Source of the DNA: Vibrio ponticus
Lineage (GTDB): Bacteria > Pseudomonadota > Gammaproteobacteria > Enterobacterales > Vibrionaceae
Direction: 5' to 3'
Assembly (NCBI RefSeq): GCF_009938225.1
Contig: NZ_AP019658.1
Span: 186,001-250,000 of the forward strand
Length of the DNA stretch: 64,000 nt
This document shows positions 26,235 through 36,229 of the stretch, one piece after another; position 1 is the first letter of the stretch; every line of letters starts with the position of its first letter. Position numbers and translations under genes: made by a program. The notes below the pieces were generated by a model that saw only the letters and a list, made by a program, of their open reading frames with translations, had not been told where the DNA came from and searched no databases.

Positions 26235-29200
26235 GTGGACGCGCTTCATGGTTGGTTTCATTGTGCTGCATAGCGGGTGGAGTAGGGGGGGCTCAGGCGG
26301 CGAACTTTAGTTCAAAACCGTTAAGCAAAGAGCAACTCTTGGGTGTTTACCAACCGATTGAACCAACCCAATTCTCGACTTCTGCAGCTAGAGTTAATTC
26401 AGTCGCATGGTTGGTTGAACAATTGAAGTTGGCTGACGCTATTGGGCGTGATGATATTGTTGAAAGCACGCTAGAACGGTTGTTCGCGATAGATGAAACC
26501 AGCCCAATAGGTTTGTTCTATCAAGCGAATATGTTTTTGAAGCGTCAACAGCTTGCTTTAGCACAACAGACTTTCGAACGTTTAAAACAGAGTGCACCGA
26601 ACTCTTCGCAAACACAGGATCTTGCTGAAATCATCGCGATTAGAACCGATAAAAAGCTAGATTATCAGCGCGCTAAGTTACTGGCAAAGTCGGGGCGTTA
26701 TCAAGAGGCGATCGAGGCGTATAAAACGCTTTTTCCTACCGGTATGCCGTCAGCTGCCTTACAACTTGAATTTCTCCAATTACAGGGCAACCTTACTCAA
26801 AACTGGCAAATGGTAAAGCAAGGTCTGGAACAACTTAATGCAGAATATCCGGGCGTTCCGCAGTTTCAGTTGGCTTTGGCAAACCATATTCGTAAACAAG
26901 ATCCCGCCGATGCGTGGATTCTTGATACTTACAACAAGCTCGCATTAGTACCATCGGTGGGTAAAAGCGCCGCAACCTCATGGTTAAGAGCGTTAGACCA
27001 ACTCCCGATTTCTGCTCAAGTGGTACAACAGTACGCCATTTTAGCCAGTTATTATCCGGCAGATTTGGAAATTCAGCGAGCAAATCAAAGCGCTATTCAG
27101 CGTTGGAATACCGAGCAAGCGCTGCGCAAAGATCCGACATACTTGGCGAAGTTGAAAGGTCTGCAATTACTTGAGCAAGGCAAGACAGAGCAAGCGGCGG
27201 TTCAGTTGCGTTATGCATTAACCACCCGTCCGGATGATCCTGAAATACTTGGGGGGATGGGTAAGGTTTATTTGCGTCGAGGTGAGCAGCAAAGAGCTTT
27301 GGCGTATTTTCAACGTGCGCAGGCACTAGACAAAGATCCAGATAGTGCGAGCAAATGGGCGACGCTGGTGGAGACCTCTCGTTACTGGAGTTATCTCGAT
27401 CAAGGTGACGCATTGATGGCGCAAGGGAAATACCCTCAAGCGGAACGGTTTTATCGCCGAGCGATTCAGTTAGACAGTTCTCAACCCTATGCCTTTACTG
27501 GCTTGGGTGCTTCGCTGGTTAGCCAAGCGCAGTATCTTGCTGCGGACAAAGCGTACCGCCAAGCTTTACAGCTAGAACCGCTCAATGGTTCAGCATTACG
27601 TGGACGTTTGGATACTCGAATTGTGCAGAACGATTGGTTAGGAGCTCAATCCATCGCTAACCATTATTCCTCCAAGCAGAAATTGGTGGTGTCGGAAAAA
27701 ATTAAGGCAATTGAATCTGAAATCATCTTGGTGAATTTACGCCAGGCGATTGATAAAAATGACGCCGTGATGACAAGAGAAGCCTCTGATCAGCTCATTG
27801 CATTGAATCCGAGTTCACCTTGGCAAAGGTTAGACATTGCGAATGTGATTCAGTCATTGGGAGAGAAAAAACGTGCTGATCGTTTAATGGCTGATTGGAA
27901 TCAATCTAGCCAAGATCCAGAAATGAAATTCGCTTACGCACTGTACCTTGCCCAAGAATATCGCCTGCTAGAGGCGACTCAACAACTAGAGAGTATTGAT
28001 ACAAACGACCGCACGCCTGCGATGCAACGTAACTTAACTCGTTTGAAATTGGATGTTGAGTTGAGAGATGTGCAGTCGCGTTATTTGGTTGATCCTCAGT
28101 CTGTTACCGATTCTCTGGATATGTTGTCAGCCCAATATGCCGGACAGGTTCAGCCGCTTGCGCGTATTGTCGCTGCTTGGATAGCGATAGAGCGCACAGA
28201 CAAAGCAAACAAGATCTACACCAGTCTTTTTCCTTTGCAAAGTTGGTCGTTCGATGATCAGTTAGCCTATGGGGAGATGATGGTGAGTTTGCAGCGTTTT
28301 GCTGACTTTGATCACTGGTTCAAACAGCAAACATCTCAGGCAGAGTATGCGTCGCTGAGCGTTTCTCAAGTGTTGCAATTTGAAGAGCTCAATATCCGCC
28401 GTTTGTTGGCGCAAGGGGATGTGTTGCTCGCCACACACCAACCGCAACAAGCGCTTGAGGTATTTCAGCAAGTGTCGACAAAGAGTGAGCCGTTTGTTAC
28501 TCAGGCGCAAATTGGCATGCTGCAAGCGAGTGCTTTAATTGATGAGCACGCTATCTATCATGATTTACATTTGCTGTTGCTGAAAAAGAAATCGAGTTTG
28601 ACGGCTGCACAACTAATGACCGTTGCTGAGGTGTTTAATCAGCAAGGGTATCGCGAGGATGCCAATACTCTCAATCAGGCGTTAGACAATACACCTGACG
28701 CGAATGCCTTCGCCTATCGAAATAGTCTAGCGATTGCTATGGATAACCAGCAATGGAATCTAGCCGAGCGCCGCGTATATCAAGCGCTTGATAGTGATAG
28801 ATTGGAAAAGAATCCTCAGTTGACTGAGACAGATCAATCTTCGTTAACACTACGAGAGCTTTATGATAGTGCAGCGGATTATTGGCTGACTCGCAATGTA
28901 AAAGCGGATATTGATGCATTGCGTGATCGCAGCGATGGGCATGTGATGTTTGGCTGGGATTATAGTGCTCGCGACGGCAATAACACCACTAACCAAGTTC
29001 CGATTGAGGCGCGAATTCCAGTAGAAGAGTGGGATGGGCATCTGCTGCTAAGGGCAGATTATGTGGCTGTCGATTCCGGTAAGTTAGAGTATTTCGAGAA
29101 AGACCCTGATCATTCGCCAAAAGATAATGTCGTTGAAGGCAGTGCATCGGGTGTTGCGTTGGGTATTGGCTGGCAAGCGCAAGATTGGCAGGTCGACATT

Positions 29201-29998
29201 GGTACGACACCAGTCGGTTTTGACCATACCACATGGGTTGGTGGTGTTGGTGTTAATGGCGATCTGGGGGAGTTTGGCTGGTCAGTTGATGCATCTCGAA
29301 GACCAGAAACCAGCAGCACTCTCTCCTATTCGGGGTTAAGTGTGCCTGCGCAAACCAGTGAACTTTCGGGTGAAGGCACTAAATGGGGCGGGGTAGTGAG
29401 TACTGGACTGAAGCTCAACTCAAGTTGGGATATCGGTGGTCCATATGGTTTTTGGAGCAGCTTACAATACCACTCTCTAACCGGTGAAAATGTAGCGGAT
29501 AATACCCGTCTTGGTCTATTGGGGGGCGGCTATTACAAACTGATTGCGACAGACACTCAGCGTTTGAGTATTGGGACTAACTTGATCTATTTGAGTTATG
29601 ACAAAAACCTAGGCGAGTACTCGCTGTATCACGGTGGTTACTATAGCCCGCAAAGCTATATTTCTCTGTCGCTACCAGTTAACTTCTACGGTCGCTACGA
29701 CAGTACCTGGTCTTACTTATTGAGTGGGTCAATTTCAAACTCATGGACGCAACAAGATGGTCCGTATCTGGTTGAAAATGGTAAGTCAGAGCGTGGTGGT
29801 GGGTTTGGTGCGTCATTACAAGCCGCAGTAGAAAAGCGGGTAAGCAAGCATTGGTATCTTGGTGCGTTGGTAGATTTGCAGCGTTCGGAATTCTACACCC
29901 CAAACCACTTTATGCTTTACGCGAAGTACACCTTCAACGATCGTTGGCAGCCGATAGCCTATCCACCCCAGCCGCCTATTTTATATAGTGATTTTTAG
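26225..29998 (+). CDS. bcsC: Cellulose export outer-membrane protein BcsC
   Basis: A 1257-residue protein that carries cellulose across the outer membrane. A signal peptide (ending AQAAN) is followed by a long periplasmic superhelix of TPR repeats from about 40 to 900, with clear units such as GMGKVYLRRGEQQRALAYFQ and FTGLGASLVSQAQYLAADKA. The last 330 residues form a 16-strand beta-barrel; the chain ends with a beta-signal-like YPPQPPILYSDF. Length is close to E. coli BcsC (1157) with a somewhat longer TPR part. Final gene of the plus-strand operon, followed by a strong terminator. Confidence 0.95.
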   Translation: MSVSGRASWLVSLCCIAGGVGGAQAANFSSKPLSKEQLLGVYQPIEPTQFSTSAARVNSVAWLVEQLKLADAIGRDDIVESTLERLFAIDETSPIGLFYQANMFLKRQQLALAQQTFERLKQSAPNSSQTQDLAEIIAIRTDKKLDYQRAKLLAKSGRYQEAIEAYKTLFPTGMPSAALQLEFLQLQGNLTQNWQMVKQGLEQLNAEYPGVPQFQLALANHIRKQDPADAWILDTYNKLALVPSVGKSAATSWLRALDQLPISAQVVQQYAILASYYPADLEIQRANQSAIQRWNTEQALRKDPTYLAKLKGLQLLEQGKTEQAAVQLRYALTTRPDDPEILGGMGKVYLRRGEQQRALAYFQRAQALDKDPDSASKWATLVETSRYWSYLDQGDALMAQGKYPQAERFYRRAIQLDSSQPYAFTGLGASLVSQAQYLAADKAYRQALQLEPLNGSALRGRLDTRIVQNDWLGAQSIANHYSSKQKLVVSEKIKAIESEIILVNLRQAIDKNDAVMTREASDQLIALNPSSPWQRLDIANVIQSLGEKKRADRLMADWNQSSQDPEMKFAYALYLAQEYRLLEATQQLESIDTNDRTPAMQRNLTRLKLDVELRDVQSRYLVDPQSVTDSLDMLSAQYAGQVQPLARIVAAWIAIERTDKANKIYTSLFPLQSWSFDDQLAYGEMMVSLQRFADFDHWFKQQTSQAEYASLSVSQVLQFEELNIRRLLAQGDVLLATHQPQQALEVFQQVSTKSEPFVTQAQIGMLQASALIDEHAIYHDLHLLLLKKKSSLTAAQLMTVAEVFNQQGYREDANTLNQALDNTPDANAFAYRNSLAIAMDNQQWNLAERRVYQALDSDRLEKNPQLTETDQSSLTLRELYDSAADYWLTRNVKADIDALRDRSDGHVMFGWDYSARDGNNTTNQVPIEARIPVEEWDGHLLLRADYVAVDSGKLEYFEKDPDHSPKDNVVEGSASGVALGIGWQAQDWQVDIGTTPVGFDHTTWVGGVGVNGDLGEFGWSVDASRRPETSSTLSYSGLSVPAQTSELSGEGTKWGGVVSTGLKLNSSWDIGGPYGFWSSLQYHSLTGENVADNTRLGLLGGGYYKLIATDTQRLSIGTNLIYLSYDKNLGEYSLYHGGYYSPQSYISLSLPVNFYGRYDSTWSYLLSGSISNSWTQQDGPYLVENGKSERGGGFGASLQAAVEKRVSKHWYLGALVDLQRSEFYTPNHFMLYAKYTFNDRWQPIAYPPQPPILYSDF

Positions 29999-30023
29999 AT
30001 TGAGCTGATCTTTAGGCAATAAA

Positions 30024-30050
30024 AAACCGAGTGTTTGTCGCACTCGGTTT
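30024..30050 (+). terminator. Bidirectional terminator between bcsC and sstT
   Basis: AAACCGAGTG pairs with CACTCGGTTT around a 7-base loop with T or A runs on both sides. The core ACCGAGTG/CACTCGGT stem repeats that at 15361-15381. Confidence 0.9.
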
Positions 30051-30086
30051 TTAGTATGTTGTGTTTAACTTAAAGGAGTTATCAGC

Positions 30087-31310
30087 TTAGTGAGGGCGAT
30101 TTTCTTTTTGTTTTTGCTTACATACCGCAGCAGTAAATACCACGTCCGTTGAGCTGTTTAACGCAGTCTCTGCCGAGTCTTGAATCACACCGATGATAAA
30201 GCCCACCGCGACGACTTGCATCGCAATCTCATTTGGAATACCAAATAGACCACAAGCCAGTGGGATCAGTAGTAGCGAACCGCCTGCGACACCAGATGCG
30301 CCACAAGCTGACACTGCTGCGACGATGCTTAGTAATAGCGCCGTCATTAGGTCAATTTCGATACCCATAGTGTGAACAGCTGCTAGTGTGAGCACTGTGA
30401 TAGTGATTGCTGCGCCACCCATGTTAATGGTTGCACCCAGTGGAATCGACACCGAGTAGGTATCTTCATCCAATTTCAGTTTTTCACACAAAGCCATGTT
30501 AACTGGGATGTTAGCGGCGCTCGAACGAGTGAAAAATGCCGTCACACCACTTTCACGTAAACATTGGAATACCAATGGATATGGGTTCTCTCGTGTCTTA
30601 ATAAACACGATGAGTGGGTTGATCACTAGGGCAATAATTGCCATTGCGCCAAGCAGTACCGCAAGTAGGTGAGCGTAGCCTGCTAATGCAGAGAAACCCG
30701 TTGTTGCTAGCGTCGAAGCCACCAAACCAAAAATACCCAGTGGTGCTAGGCGAATAATAAAGCGCACGATTTGTGATACGCCATGGCTAAGATCTTCAAA
30801 TAATGCTTTGGTTGATGCAGATGCATGGTGCAGAGCAAGACCAAGTGCAATCGCCCAAGCTAGAATGCCAATGTAGTTGGCATTTTTAAGCGCATTGATT
30901 GGGTTATCAACCAATTGGAATAGTAGGGTATGCAATACTTCACCAATGCCTTGCGGTGGCGTTGCGCCTTCGGCACCAGAAACCAGAGTCAAAGTGGTAG
31001 GGAAAAGGAAACTCATGGTCACTGCGGTTAGCGCAGCTGCAAAGGTGCCAAACAGGTATAACACCACGATTGGACGCATATAGGTGTGTTGGTTTTTCTT
31101 TTGGTTAGCAATCGATGCGGCAACCAAAATGAACACAAGAATTGGCGCAACGGCTTTTAGCGCACCTACGAATAGCTCACCGAGTAGACCAACACTTACA
31201 GCGTGATCAGGAGCGATTAGAGAAAGTGCCACACCTAAGATTATGCCGGCTAAGATCTGTAGTACTAAATTTCCTCGTGCAAGCCGAGCTAAAAATGAAT
31301 TGTAAAGCAT
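30087..31310 (-). CDS. sstT: Serine/threonine:Na+ symporter SstT
   Basis: A 407-residue sodium-coupled importer of the DAACS (glutamate transporter-like) family with about eight helices and two re-entrant loops. The serine-rich hairpin shows as [18 protein letters not shown] and the substrate site as [15 protein letters not shown]; the C-terminal hairpin is [19 protein letters not shown]. The overall sequence matches E. coli SstT closely. It moves serine and threonine into the cell with Na+. Monocistronic, sharing the bcsC terminator. Confidence 0.94.
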   Translation of the reverse strand: MLYNSFLARLARGNLVLQILAGIILGVALSLIAPDHAVSVGLLGELFVGALKAVAPILVFILVAASIANQKKNQHTYMRPIVVLYLFGTFAAALTAVTMSFLFPTTLTLVSGAEGATPPQGIGEVLHTLLFQLVDNPINALKNANYIGILAWAIALGLALHHASASTKALFEDLSHGVSQIVRFIIRLAPLGIFGLVASTLATTGFSALAGYAHLLAVLLGAMAIIALVINPLIVFIKTRENPYPLVFQCLRESGVTAFFTRSSAANIPVNMALCEKLKLDEDTYSVSIPLGATINMGGAAITITVLTLAAVHTMGIEIDLMTALLLSIVAAVSACGASGVAGGSLLLIPLACGLFGIPNEIAMQVVAVGFIIGVIQDSAETALNSSTDVVFTAAVCKQKQKENRPH

Positions 31311-31697
31311 AATAAATCCTGCATTTTGCTTTGGTTTATAGTGTCACGAGTTCGGCTGATGACTTGGTTTACATCAGTGTGAAACCAGGTAATCGATCGT
31401 ATCGAAGTAAAGTCGAATCGTTGCTGACATTGCTTGTCAGCTATCTCGAGACAGCAGTAACCTTGATTATTGTTTTGATGTTCTCTCCACGAGTGGAAGA
31501 GAAGCAACTTATACTATCCTTCTGAGATATTGTGTCTAGGAATAATTAGAAAATAGAACTTAATATTAACATTATCTACATATTTGGAATCTAATTTTGA
31601 CGATTTGCCCTATTTTATAGATAAAAAAGGGGCTAATGCCCCTTGTTGTCTGCGCAATCTATTGCTTATTTAGTTGCGTTTTTGTTCAACTAGTCTC
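31311..31697. other. Intergenic region sstT / rsgA
   Basis: About 390 bases upstream of sstT and downstream of rsgA. It must contain the sstT promoter; the rsgA terminator is at 31627-31644. Short ORFs here have no ribosome site or recognisable sequence. Confidence 0.5.
31627..31644 (-). terminator. Terminator downstream of rsgA
   Basis: AAGGGGC pairs with GCCCCTT around ATTA and is followed on the minus strand by TTTTAT. Confidence 0.75.
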
Positions 31698-32753
31698 TTA
31701 GTAAGATTGCTTGCGTGAGCGGTTTTCACTTTGGACTGAGCGACAATATTTGGTGAATTGTTTACTTTTAGAGCGTTGTTCCGCCAACGTTGCGCCATTC
31801 CATTCTTGTTCACGCATCAACTTAAGGTAATTAGTGACTCGACGCTCATCAATTTCACCCGCATCAAGCGCTTTTATTACCGCGCATCCAGGTTCATTGT
31901 TGTGTTTACAATCGCTAAAGCGGCATCTTTCAACCAGTGATTGCACATCACTAAATGTTTGCTCGACACCATCGGCACAATCATGGATTTGCAGCTCACG
32001 CATTCCCGGAGTGTCAATCAGCACGCCACCACTAGGTAGCAAGTGAAGAGAGCGACTGGTTGTCGTGTGGCGACCTTTGCTATCGTTTTCACGAATACCA
32101 CCGGTCTGCTGGGTTTGCTCGCCCAGTAAGGTGTTCACTAGCGTTGATTTACCAACCCCTGAAGAGCCCATAAACGCCACGGTTTTGCCTTGTTTACACC
32201 AACTTGCCAGTAATTGGCACTGTTCACTATCAAGTGCATTTAACGTTTCAACAAATAGCATCGGGTCCAACGCTTGTACCTGAGATCGTTTTTCTTCGCT
32301 ATCGTCACAAAGATCTGCTTTCGTTAGCACAATCACTGGCTCAACTTCTGCGTCATGGGCAATGGCAAGGTAACGCTCAATCCGGCTTAGGTTGAAGTCG
32401 TCATTAAGCGAGCAGACGATAAATAGCGTGTTGACATTGGCAGCAATCAGTTGCTCTTCTACTTTGCTTCCTGCTGCTTTGCGGCTGAATAACGATTGTC
32501 TGTCTAGTAGGCGCACAAATTGGCTGTCATTATCCAGTACCACCCAATCTCCGACGGTCATATCCGGCAGAGATTTGTGGATTGCCAGCGTACTTTGTCC
32601 GCGTTCTGCAAGTAACGTGTAGCCACTGCGATGATGCTCTGATACGCGCGCGATTTGATGGTGTTCTAGATCATTGAGCGTAAGTTGTTGATGAAATAGA
32701 TTGCTCCAACCAAGTTGGTTGAGTGTCATGGTGGAGTTGGCATTTGAATTCAT
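31698..32753 (-). CDS. rsgA: Ribosome small-subunit GTPase RsgA
   Basis: A 351-residue circularly permuted GTPase that checks late 30S subunits. After an OB-fold, the G4 motif TKAD comes first, then the P-loop [12 protein letters not shown] and the switch/G3 region [10 protein letters not shown]. The C-terminal zinc site is [15 protein letters not shown] took ATG 32753 because GGGA lies eight bases ahead; 32819 has no site. The N-terminus reads [15 protein letters not shown], the type seen in the divergent second-chromosome copy of vibrios; whether a canonical copy exists elsewhere cannot be seen here. Confidence 0.9.
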   Translation of the reverse strand: MNSNANSTMTLNQLGWSNLFHQQLTLNDLEHHQIARVSEHHRSGYTLLAERGQSTLAIHKSLPDMTVGDWVVLDNDSQFVRLLDRQSLFSRKAAGSKVEEQLIAANVNTLFIVCSLNDDFNLSRIERYLAIAHDAEVEPVIVLTKADLCDDSEEKRSQVQALDPMLFVETLNALDSEQCQLLASWCKQGKTVAFMGSSGVGKSTLVNTLLGEQTQQTGGIRENDSKGRHTTTSRSLHLLPSGGVLIDTPGMRELQIHDCADGVEQTFSDVQSLVERCRFSDCKHNNEPGCAVIKALDAGEIDERRVTNYLKLMREQEWNGATLAEQRSKSKQFTKYCRSVQSENRSRKQSY

Positions 32754-32923
32754 TTTAAATCCCAAGGGCAAGCTAAACTGCGAAGTGTTGTTTTGTAGTA
32801 TCTCGGATGAAATGCACATAGTCAGTATAGATGACAGTGGTGACTGTCTTTCTACCTTTACGTTCTAAGTGCATTGCTACAATCATACTTTCTTCCTGAA
32901 TGATTCCGCGGGGGCAGAATAGC

Positions 32924-32953
32924 AAAAGAGGAGAGCCTTAGCCCTCCTCTTTT
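32924..32953 (-). terminator. Bidirectional terminator after the copper-delivery operon
   Basis: AAAAGAGGAG pairs with CTCCTCTTTT around a 10-base loop. Confidence 0.75.
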
Positions 32954-32968
32954 CTCACTTGGTAATAA

Positions 32969-33412
32969 TCAATGGTGGTGTTTCATACCGCTCATGACTT
33001 TTTTGATCGGTGCACTAAACGTTTGCGTTTCACCATTGGCGAAGGAGATTTCGACCTCGATATTCTCACCTTCAACTAAAGGCTTGGTTAAGTCGAACAG
33101 CATAATGTGCAAGCTGCCAGGTTTAAGTGAGGTATGGCTATGAGCGGGCAGGGTGATTTTTTCGATCTGACGCATTTTCATCATGTCGCCTTCGTGAATC
33201 ACATCATGCAGTTCTACCTTGCCAGCTGCTGGTGTTGATGCCGACACAATGGCACGCTCTTTTTCACTGTGGTTCATGATCTCGACAAATACTGCGCTGG
33301 TGGCGGCATTCGGTGGAGTGGCACGAGCATAAGGGTTGTGCAGCATAACGTCAGACGCGTGGGCTAGTGGGCTTAAAAGTAGGGTCGCCAAAATCAGTGG
33401 CTTAAGTTTCAT
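32969..33412 (-). CDS. PCu(A)C periplasmic copper chaperone
   Basis: A 147-residue exported protein. After a signal peptide (ending LAHAS) comes the DUF461/PCuAC beta-barrel with the copper ligands His and Met spread over ELHDVIHEGDMMKMRQ and SLHIMLF, the H(M)x10Mx21HxM pattern. The C-terminus adds a Met/His-rich tail, MSGMKHHH. The family delivers Cu(I) to the CuA site of cytochrome oxidase, usually with a Sco protein; here the Sco gene is 18 bases upstream. Last gene of a three-gene operon. Confidence 0.88.
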   Translation of the reverse strand: MKLKPLILATLLLSPLAHASDVMLHNPYARATPPNAATSAVFVEIMNHSEKERAIVSASTPAAGKVELHDVIHEGDMMKMRQIEKITLPAHSHTSLKPGSLHIMLFDLTKPLVEGENIEVEISFANGETQTFSAPIKKVMSGMKHHH

Positions 33413-33430
33413 AGTCAGTCCTTTATTGTT

Positions 33431-34015
33431 TTACTGTAGATTTTCAATTGCTAGCACAATTGGGGCTGGGTTGAGTGTGTGCGACACTTTAGTGATCAGT
33501 TCACCGTTAGGCTGCAAAAAATAGAAATATGAGTTGTGGTCAATGGTATAAACCAGTTGAGACTCTTTTAGCTCGGTACGTTTAAATACCACGCCATACT
33601 TTTCTGCTAACGGCTTAGTGACTTCTATCGGCGCTGACAACCCTTCGATAGAGGGGTGGAAATATTGTGCGTATTCATGGGCTTTGCTTGCCACATCGCG
33701 CTCAGGGTCGAGGGTGATAAAGATAGGACGAATTTTGTCTTGTTGTGCAGGATCAAGTTGTTTTAAGGCAGCCGATAGCATCGCAAGTGAAGTTGGACAG
33801 ACATCTGGACAGTGGGTGAAGCCAAAATACACCACGCGAATACGAGGATCTGTCTCATCGAATAGATCGACATTTTGTTGGTTTGCTCCCTCAAAGAGGG
33901 CTGCGCTTTGTGTCGGGGTGTTCCCAGTTTGATCTTGTTGATTATCGAAGAAGAGTTTAAGTCCAAAGCCTAAGCTAAATGCGACGACCAAGATTAGTGA
34001 CCAATTTTTGTTCAT
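33431..34015 (-). CDS. SCO1/SenC copper-metallochaperone, thioredoxin fold
   Basis: A 194-residue protein with one N-terminal membrane anchor and a periplasmic thioredoxin-like domain. The copper site is CPDVCP (Cys69 and Cys73) plus His160 in VYTIDHNSYF. Family role: reduction and metallation of the CuA centre in cytochrome oxidase subunit II. Its start overlaps the stop of the upstream small gene as ATGA. Middle gene of the copper operon. Confidence 0.9.
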   Translation of the reverse strand: MNKNWSLILVVAFSLGFGLKLFFDNQQDQTGNTPTQSAALFEGANQQNVDLFDETDPRIRVVYFGFTHCPDVCPTSLAMLSAALKQLDPAQQDKIRPIFITLDPERDVASKAHEYAQYFHPSIEGLSAPIEVTKPLAEKYGVVFKRTELKESQLVYTIDHNSYFYFLQPNGELITKVSHTLNPAPIVLAIENLQ

Positions 34016-34437
34016 CGAGCCATCCTTATTGCCACGTTAACAGATTGCTTGCCATCGCTTAGTGTGCCAATCCAAGTCATATCATCCATGGTGCAAGCGG
34101 GTAATAATACATCCGCTTGATATTCACCATTAAGAGTGCGCGCAATGGCAAAGCGTGCGGTGCCCATATCCATCTCATGTCCTTCAAGGGTAAGCATTAA
34201 GTTGTCGTTTTGGCTACTTGCCCATTGAACGTTTAAGTTAAAAGGTTGCAAGGGTTGCGCGGTATCTTGGTTCATTGAGATTATTACGCCATCTTGTGTA
34301 CAAGCTTCAGTAGACAACTGGCAATAGCTATCGAGTGATACTTTGGGTGAGGCTTGGAAAAAATCGATTAGGTCGGTAGCAAAAAAGCCAACAGAAACGG
34401 CAACCAACGCGGAGAGGAATTTTAATAGTTTACTCAT
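34012..34437 (-). CDS. Membrane-anchored protein with Met/His metal-like motif, copper operon
   Basis: A 141-residue protein I recognise only by context. It has one N-terminal helix (KLLKFLSALVAVSVGFFATD) and a periplasmic beta-rich domain holding Cys in SYCQLSTEACTQ, the motif GHEMDMG and the segment LPACTMDDMTW. The Met, His and Cys clusters together with co-translation with a Sco gene suggest copper handling or cytochrome oxidase assembly, by inference. ATG 34437 and ATG 34446 are both possible; neither has a strong ribosome site. Confidence 0.7.
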   Translation of the reverse strand: MSKLLKFLSALVAVSVGFFATDLIDFFQASPKVSLDSYCQLSTEACTQDGVIISMNQDTAQPLQPFNLNVQWASSQNDNLMLTLEGHEMDMGTARFAIARTLNGEYQADVLLPACTMDDMTWIGTLSDGKQSVNVAIRMAR

Positions 34438-34599
34438 AGTGGGCATACAAACGACGGAAGAAGACGTATGTTACCATGGTGATAATGAGTTGGGTGATTA
34501 ATGATAATGAATCTGTGATATCACTTAACGTCTTGTTGTAATTAGAACACTAGCGAGCGATCAGGCACGGCTCAAGGGGTAAGTTTAACAAGATGGTTA

Positions 34600-34624
34600 G
34601 CAACCCAGCATAAAGCCGGGTTGC
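34600..34624 (-). terminator. Weak hairpin downstream of the GNAT gene
   Basis: GCAACCC pairs with GGGTTGC with a partly paired interior; no clear T run. Confidence 0.3.
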
Positions 34625-34640
34625 TGGTTATTTCAAATGA

Positions 34641-35195
34641 CTAGAGGCGCTTTTGATGGTGGATGCCGTACACTGCGTGATCAAGGATGCGATCACCCAC
34701 TTTCTCGTTGTTAGTAATCACGCCCTCAAATGACATACCACATCGCTCAGCAACCGCGCGGCTCGACCAGTTATCGACGGCAGCTAACAGCTCAACTTTT
34801 TCCATTTCATATTTAGTAAATGCGAGATCGATGAGTTTATTGACTACTCGAGTCACGATTCCTTTGCCGGTTTGCGTTTGAGACAGCCAATAACCGATTT
34901 GAACCTTTTTCAAATCGTGATTGATAGTGTTAAAACTGCAGTTACCCACGACGTTACCCTGGAAAGTAATGGCGCAGGTGAGAGATTTACCCTGCGCATA
35001 ATCGTCAAGTGAGCGAGCAATAAACAGACGAAAGTCTTGCTCTGATCGACAGTAGGGTGGCCAAGCGAGCCATTGCGAAAGATAGTCGAGTTGCTCACTG
35101 ACTATCTCGGCATAAATTGGCGCAAAGCTCTCTTCAACTAGGGCAAGCTGTATCTCGTCATCGACCTTGATGGTAAATAGATTGTCCAGTTTCAT
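34641..35195 (-). CDS. GNAT acetyltransferase, RimJ/RimL type
   Basis: A 184-residue N-acetyltransferase. The acetyl-CoA loop is YWLSQTQTGKGIVTRVV near residue 101, followed by KVELLAAVDNWSSRAVAERCG, the typical C-terminal motif of the RimJ/RimL branch that acetylates ribosomal-protein N-termini. The real substrate cannot be told from sequence. It starts 14 bases after the stop of the DUF2057 gene, so the two may share a transcript. Confidence 0.8.
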   Translation of the reverse strand: MKLDNLFTIKVDDEIQLALVEESFAPIYAEIVSEQLDYLSQWLAWPPYCRSEQDFRLFIARSLDDYAQGKSLTCAITFQGNVVGNCSFNTINHDLKKVQIGYWLSQTQTGKGIVTRVVNKLIDLAFTKYEMEKVELLAAVDNWSSRAVAERCGMSFEGVITNNEKVGDRILDHAVYGIHHQKRL

Positions 35196-35209
35196 GCCAC
35201 CACTACCAA

Positions 35210-35833
35210 TTACTGCTGGTTGATATACTGTTTAAATTTCGCTTTGGTTTCCGCATCGGCTTTTTGATACCAGAAATGCAGCATTTCTTCCGCGGTATTT
35301 GCATCGACTTTGACATTAGCCGGTAAAGTAACCGCGACCGCAGAACCCGAGTTCAAAGCCGCAACACCATTAGTTCGGTTGTATTCTTTTGATTCTTGGA
35401 CAAAATCGCGACCAATCTGCATACCATCTTTGTGAAGCACATCTTGAGTCAGAGCAATTGGCTGGTTTTGCTGATCAATAAGCGTGACTTGCCAAGCTTT
35501 GATTTGTTTCTCTGCTTCGCGTTCATTGCGATATTCAGGTAGGTCTAAACTCAGTTGCTGATTGTTAGCGGTGAACTTTGTGATGACCGGAGTGCTTTCA
35601 ACGATAACGCGATCGTTACCTTGCGAGAAGTAAGGTGTATAACGGAATACGACTTGGTTTTCACCATTTGCCAGAGTGATGCTTTTGGTTGAACTGAATA
35701 GACCGCCCTCTAGGTCGGGTTTTTCAGCATTCACAGCCAGTACTTGCACATTGTCAGGTATGTTAATTGTTACTTCTGCGTGCGCACCAGCAGCAAGAAA
35801 AAGACCAGATAGAAGTGTAGCGACGGTTTTCAT
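35210..35833 (-). CDS. YccT/DUF2057 (UPF0319) periplasmic protein
   Basis: A 207-residue exported protein. The signal peptide ends at GAHAE; the mature part starts VTINIPDNVQVLAVN and includes GLFSSTKSITLANGENQVVFRY, the DUF2057 landmark. E. coli YccT (CsgI) has been reported to inhibit curli subunit assembly; the role in vibrios is not known. ATG 35833 has AAAGGA at a good distance, better than the reading from 35854. Confidence 0.8.
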   Translation of the reverse strand: MKTVATLLSGLFLAAGAHAEVTINIPDNVQVLAVNAEKPDLEGGLFSSTKSITLANGENQVVFRYTPYFSQGNDRVIVESTPVITKFTANNQQLSLDLPEYRNEREAEKQIKAWQVTLIDQQNQPIALTQDVLHKDGMQIGRDFVQESKEYNRTNGVAALNSGSAVAVTLPANVKVDANTAEEMLHFWYQKADAETKAKFKQYINQQ

Positions 35834-36229
35834 TTTAATTCCTTTAAGCAGCAAATGGATTAAATTAGCAATTGAATGCCAATTATCAGCAATAGAAAAT
35901 TAACGAGATTGTAGTTATTTTTTGTCTATACCTGAGATAGCTTACCCAGTGGAGGTTACTCAAGTATGACAGGCTTTCTTCCCTACCATAGCGGAATTAA
36001 CACGCTTTATCACCTCTGTTTTATATTAAATTTCTCATAAAAGTACCTCAGTGAAGAAATAGTGCACATTGCATGTGTAAAAGTTGTTTTACGTGCATTA
36101 TCAATAACTTTTAAATATATAAGTGTTATTTATAGGTTGGTATGCATTGGTGTTTTGAAATAATAAATCCGCCCATATAAAGGCGGATTTGTCAGTTATT
36201 TGTCAAGGTGTGAAGTTGGGCAATATTTA
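35834..36229. other. Intergenic region, DUF2057 promoter side and lapB 3' side
   Basis: About 395 AT-rich bases. Contains the lapB-side terminator at 36165-36190 and presumably the DUF2057 promoter. No gene seen. Confidence 0.5.
36165..36190 (-). terminator. Terminator of the lap operon
   Basis: AAATCCGCC pairs with GGCGGATTT around an 8-base loop; on the minus strand ATTATTTC follows. Confidence 0.7.

Noticed and set aside
31289..31507. 72-codon minus-strand ORF upstream of sstT
   Set aside because: It overlaps the sstT promoter region, has no ribosome site and no recognisable sequence.
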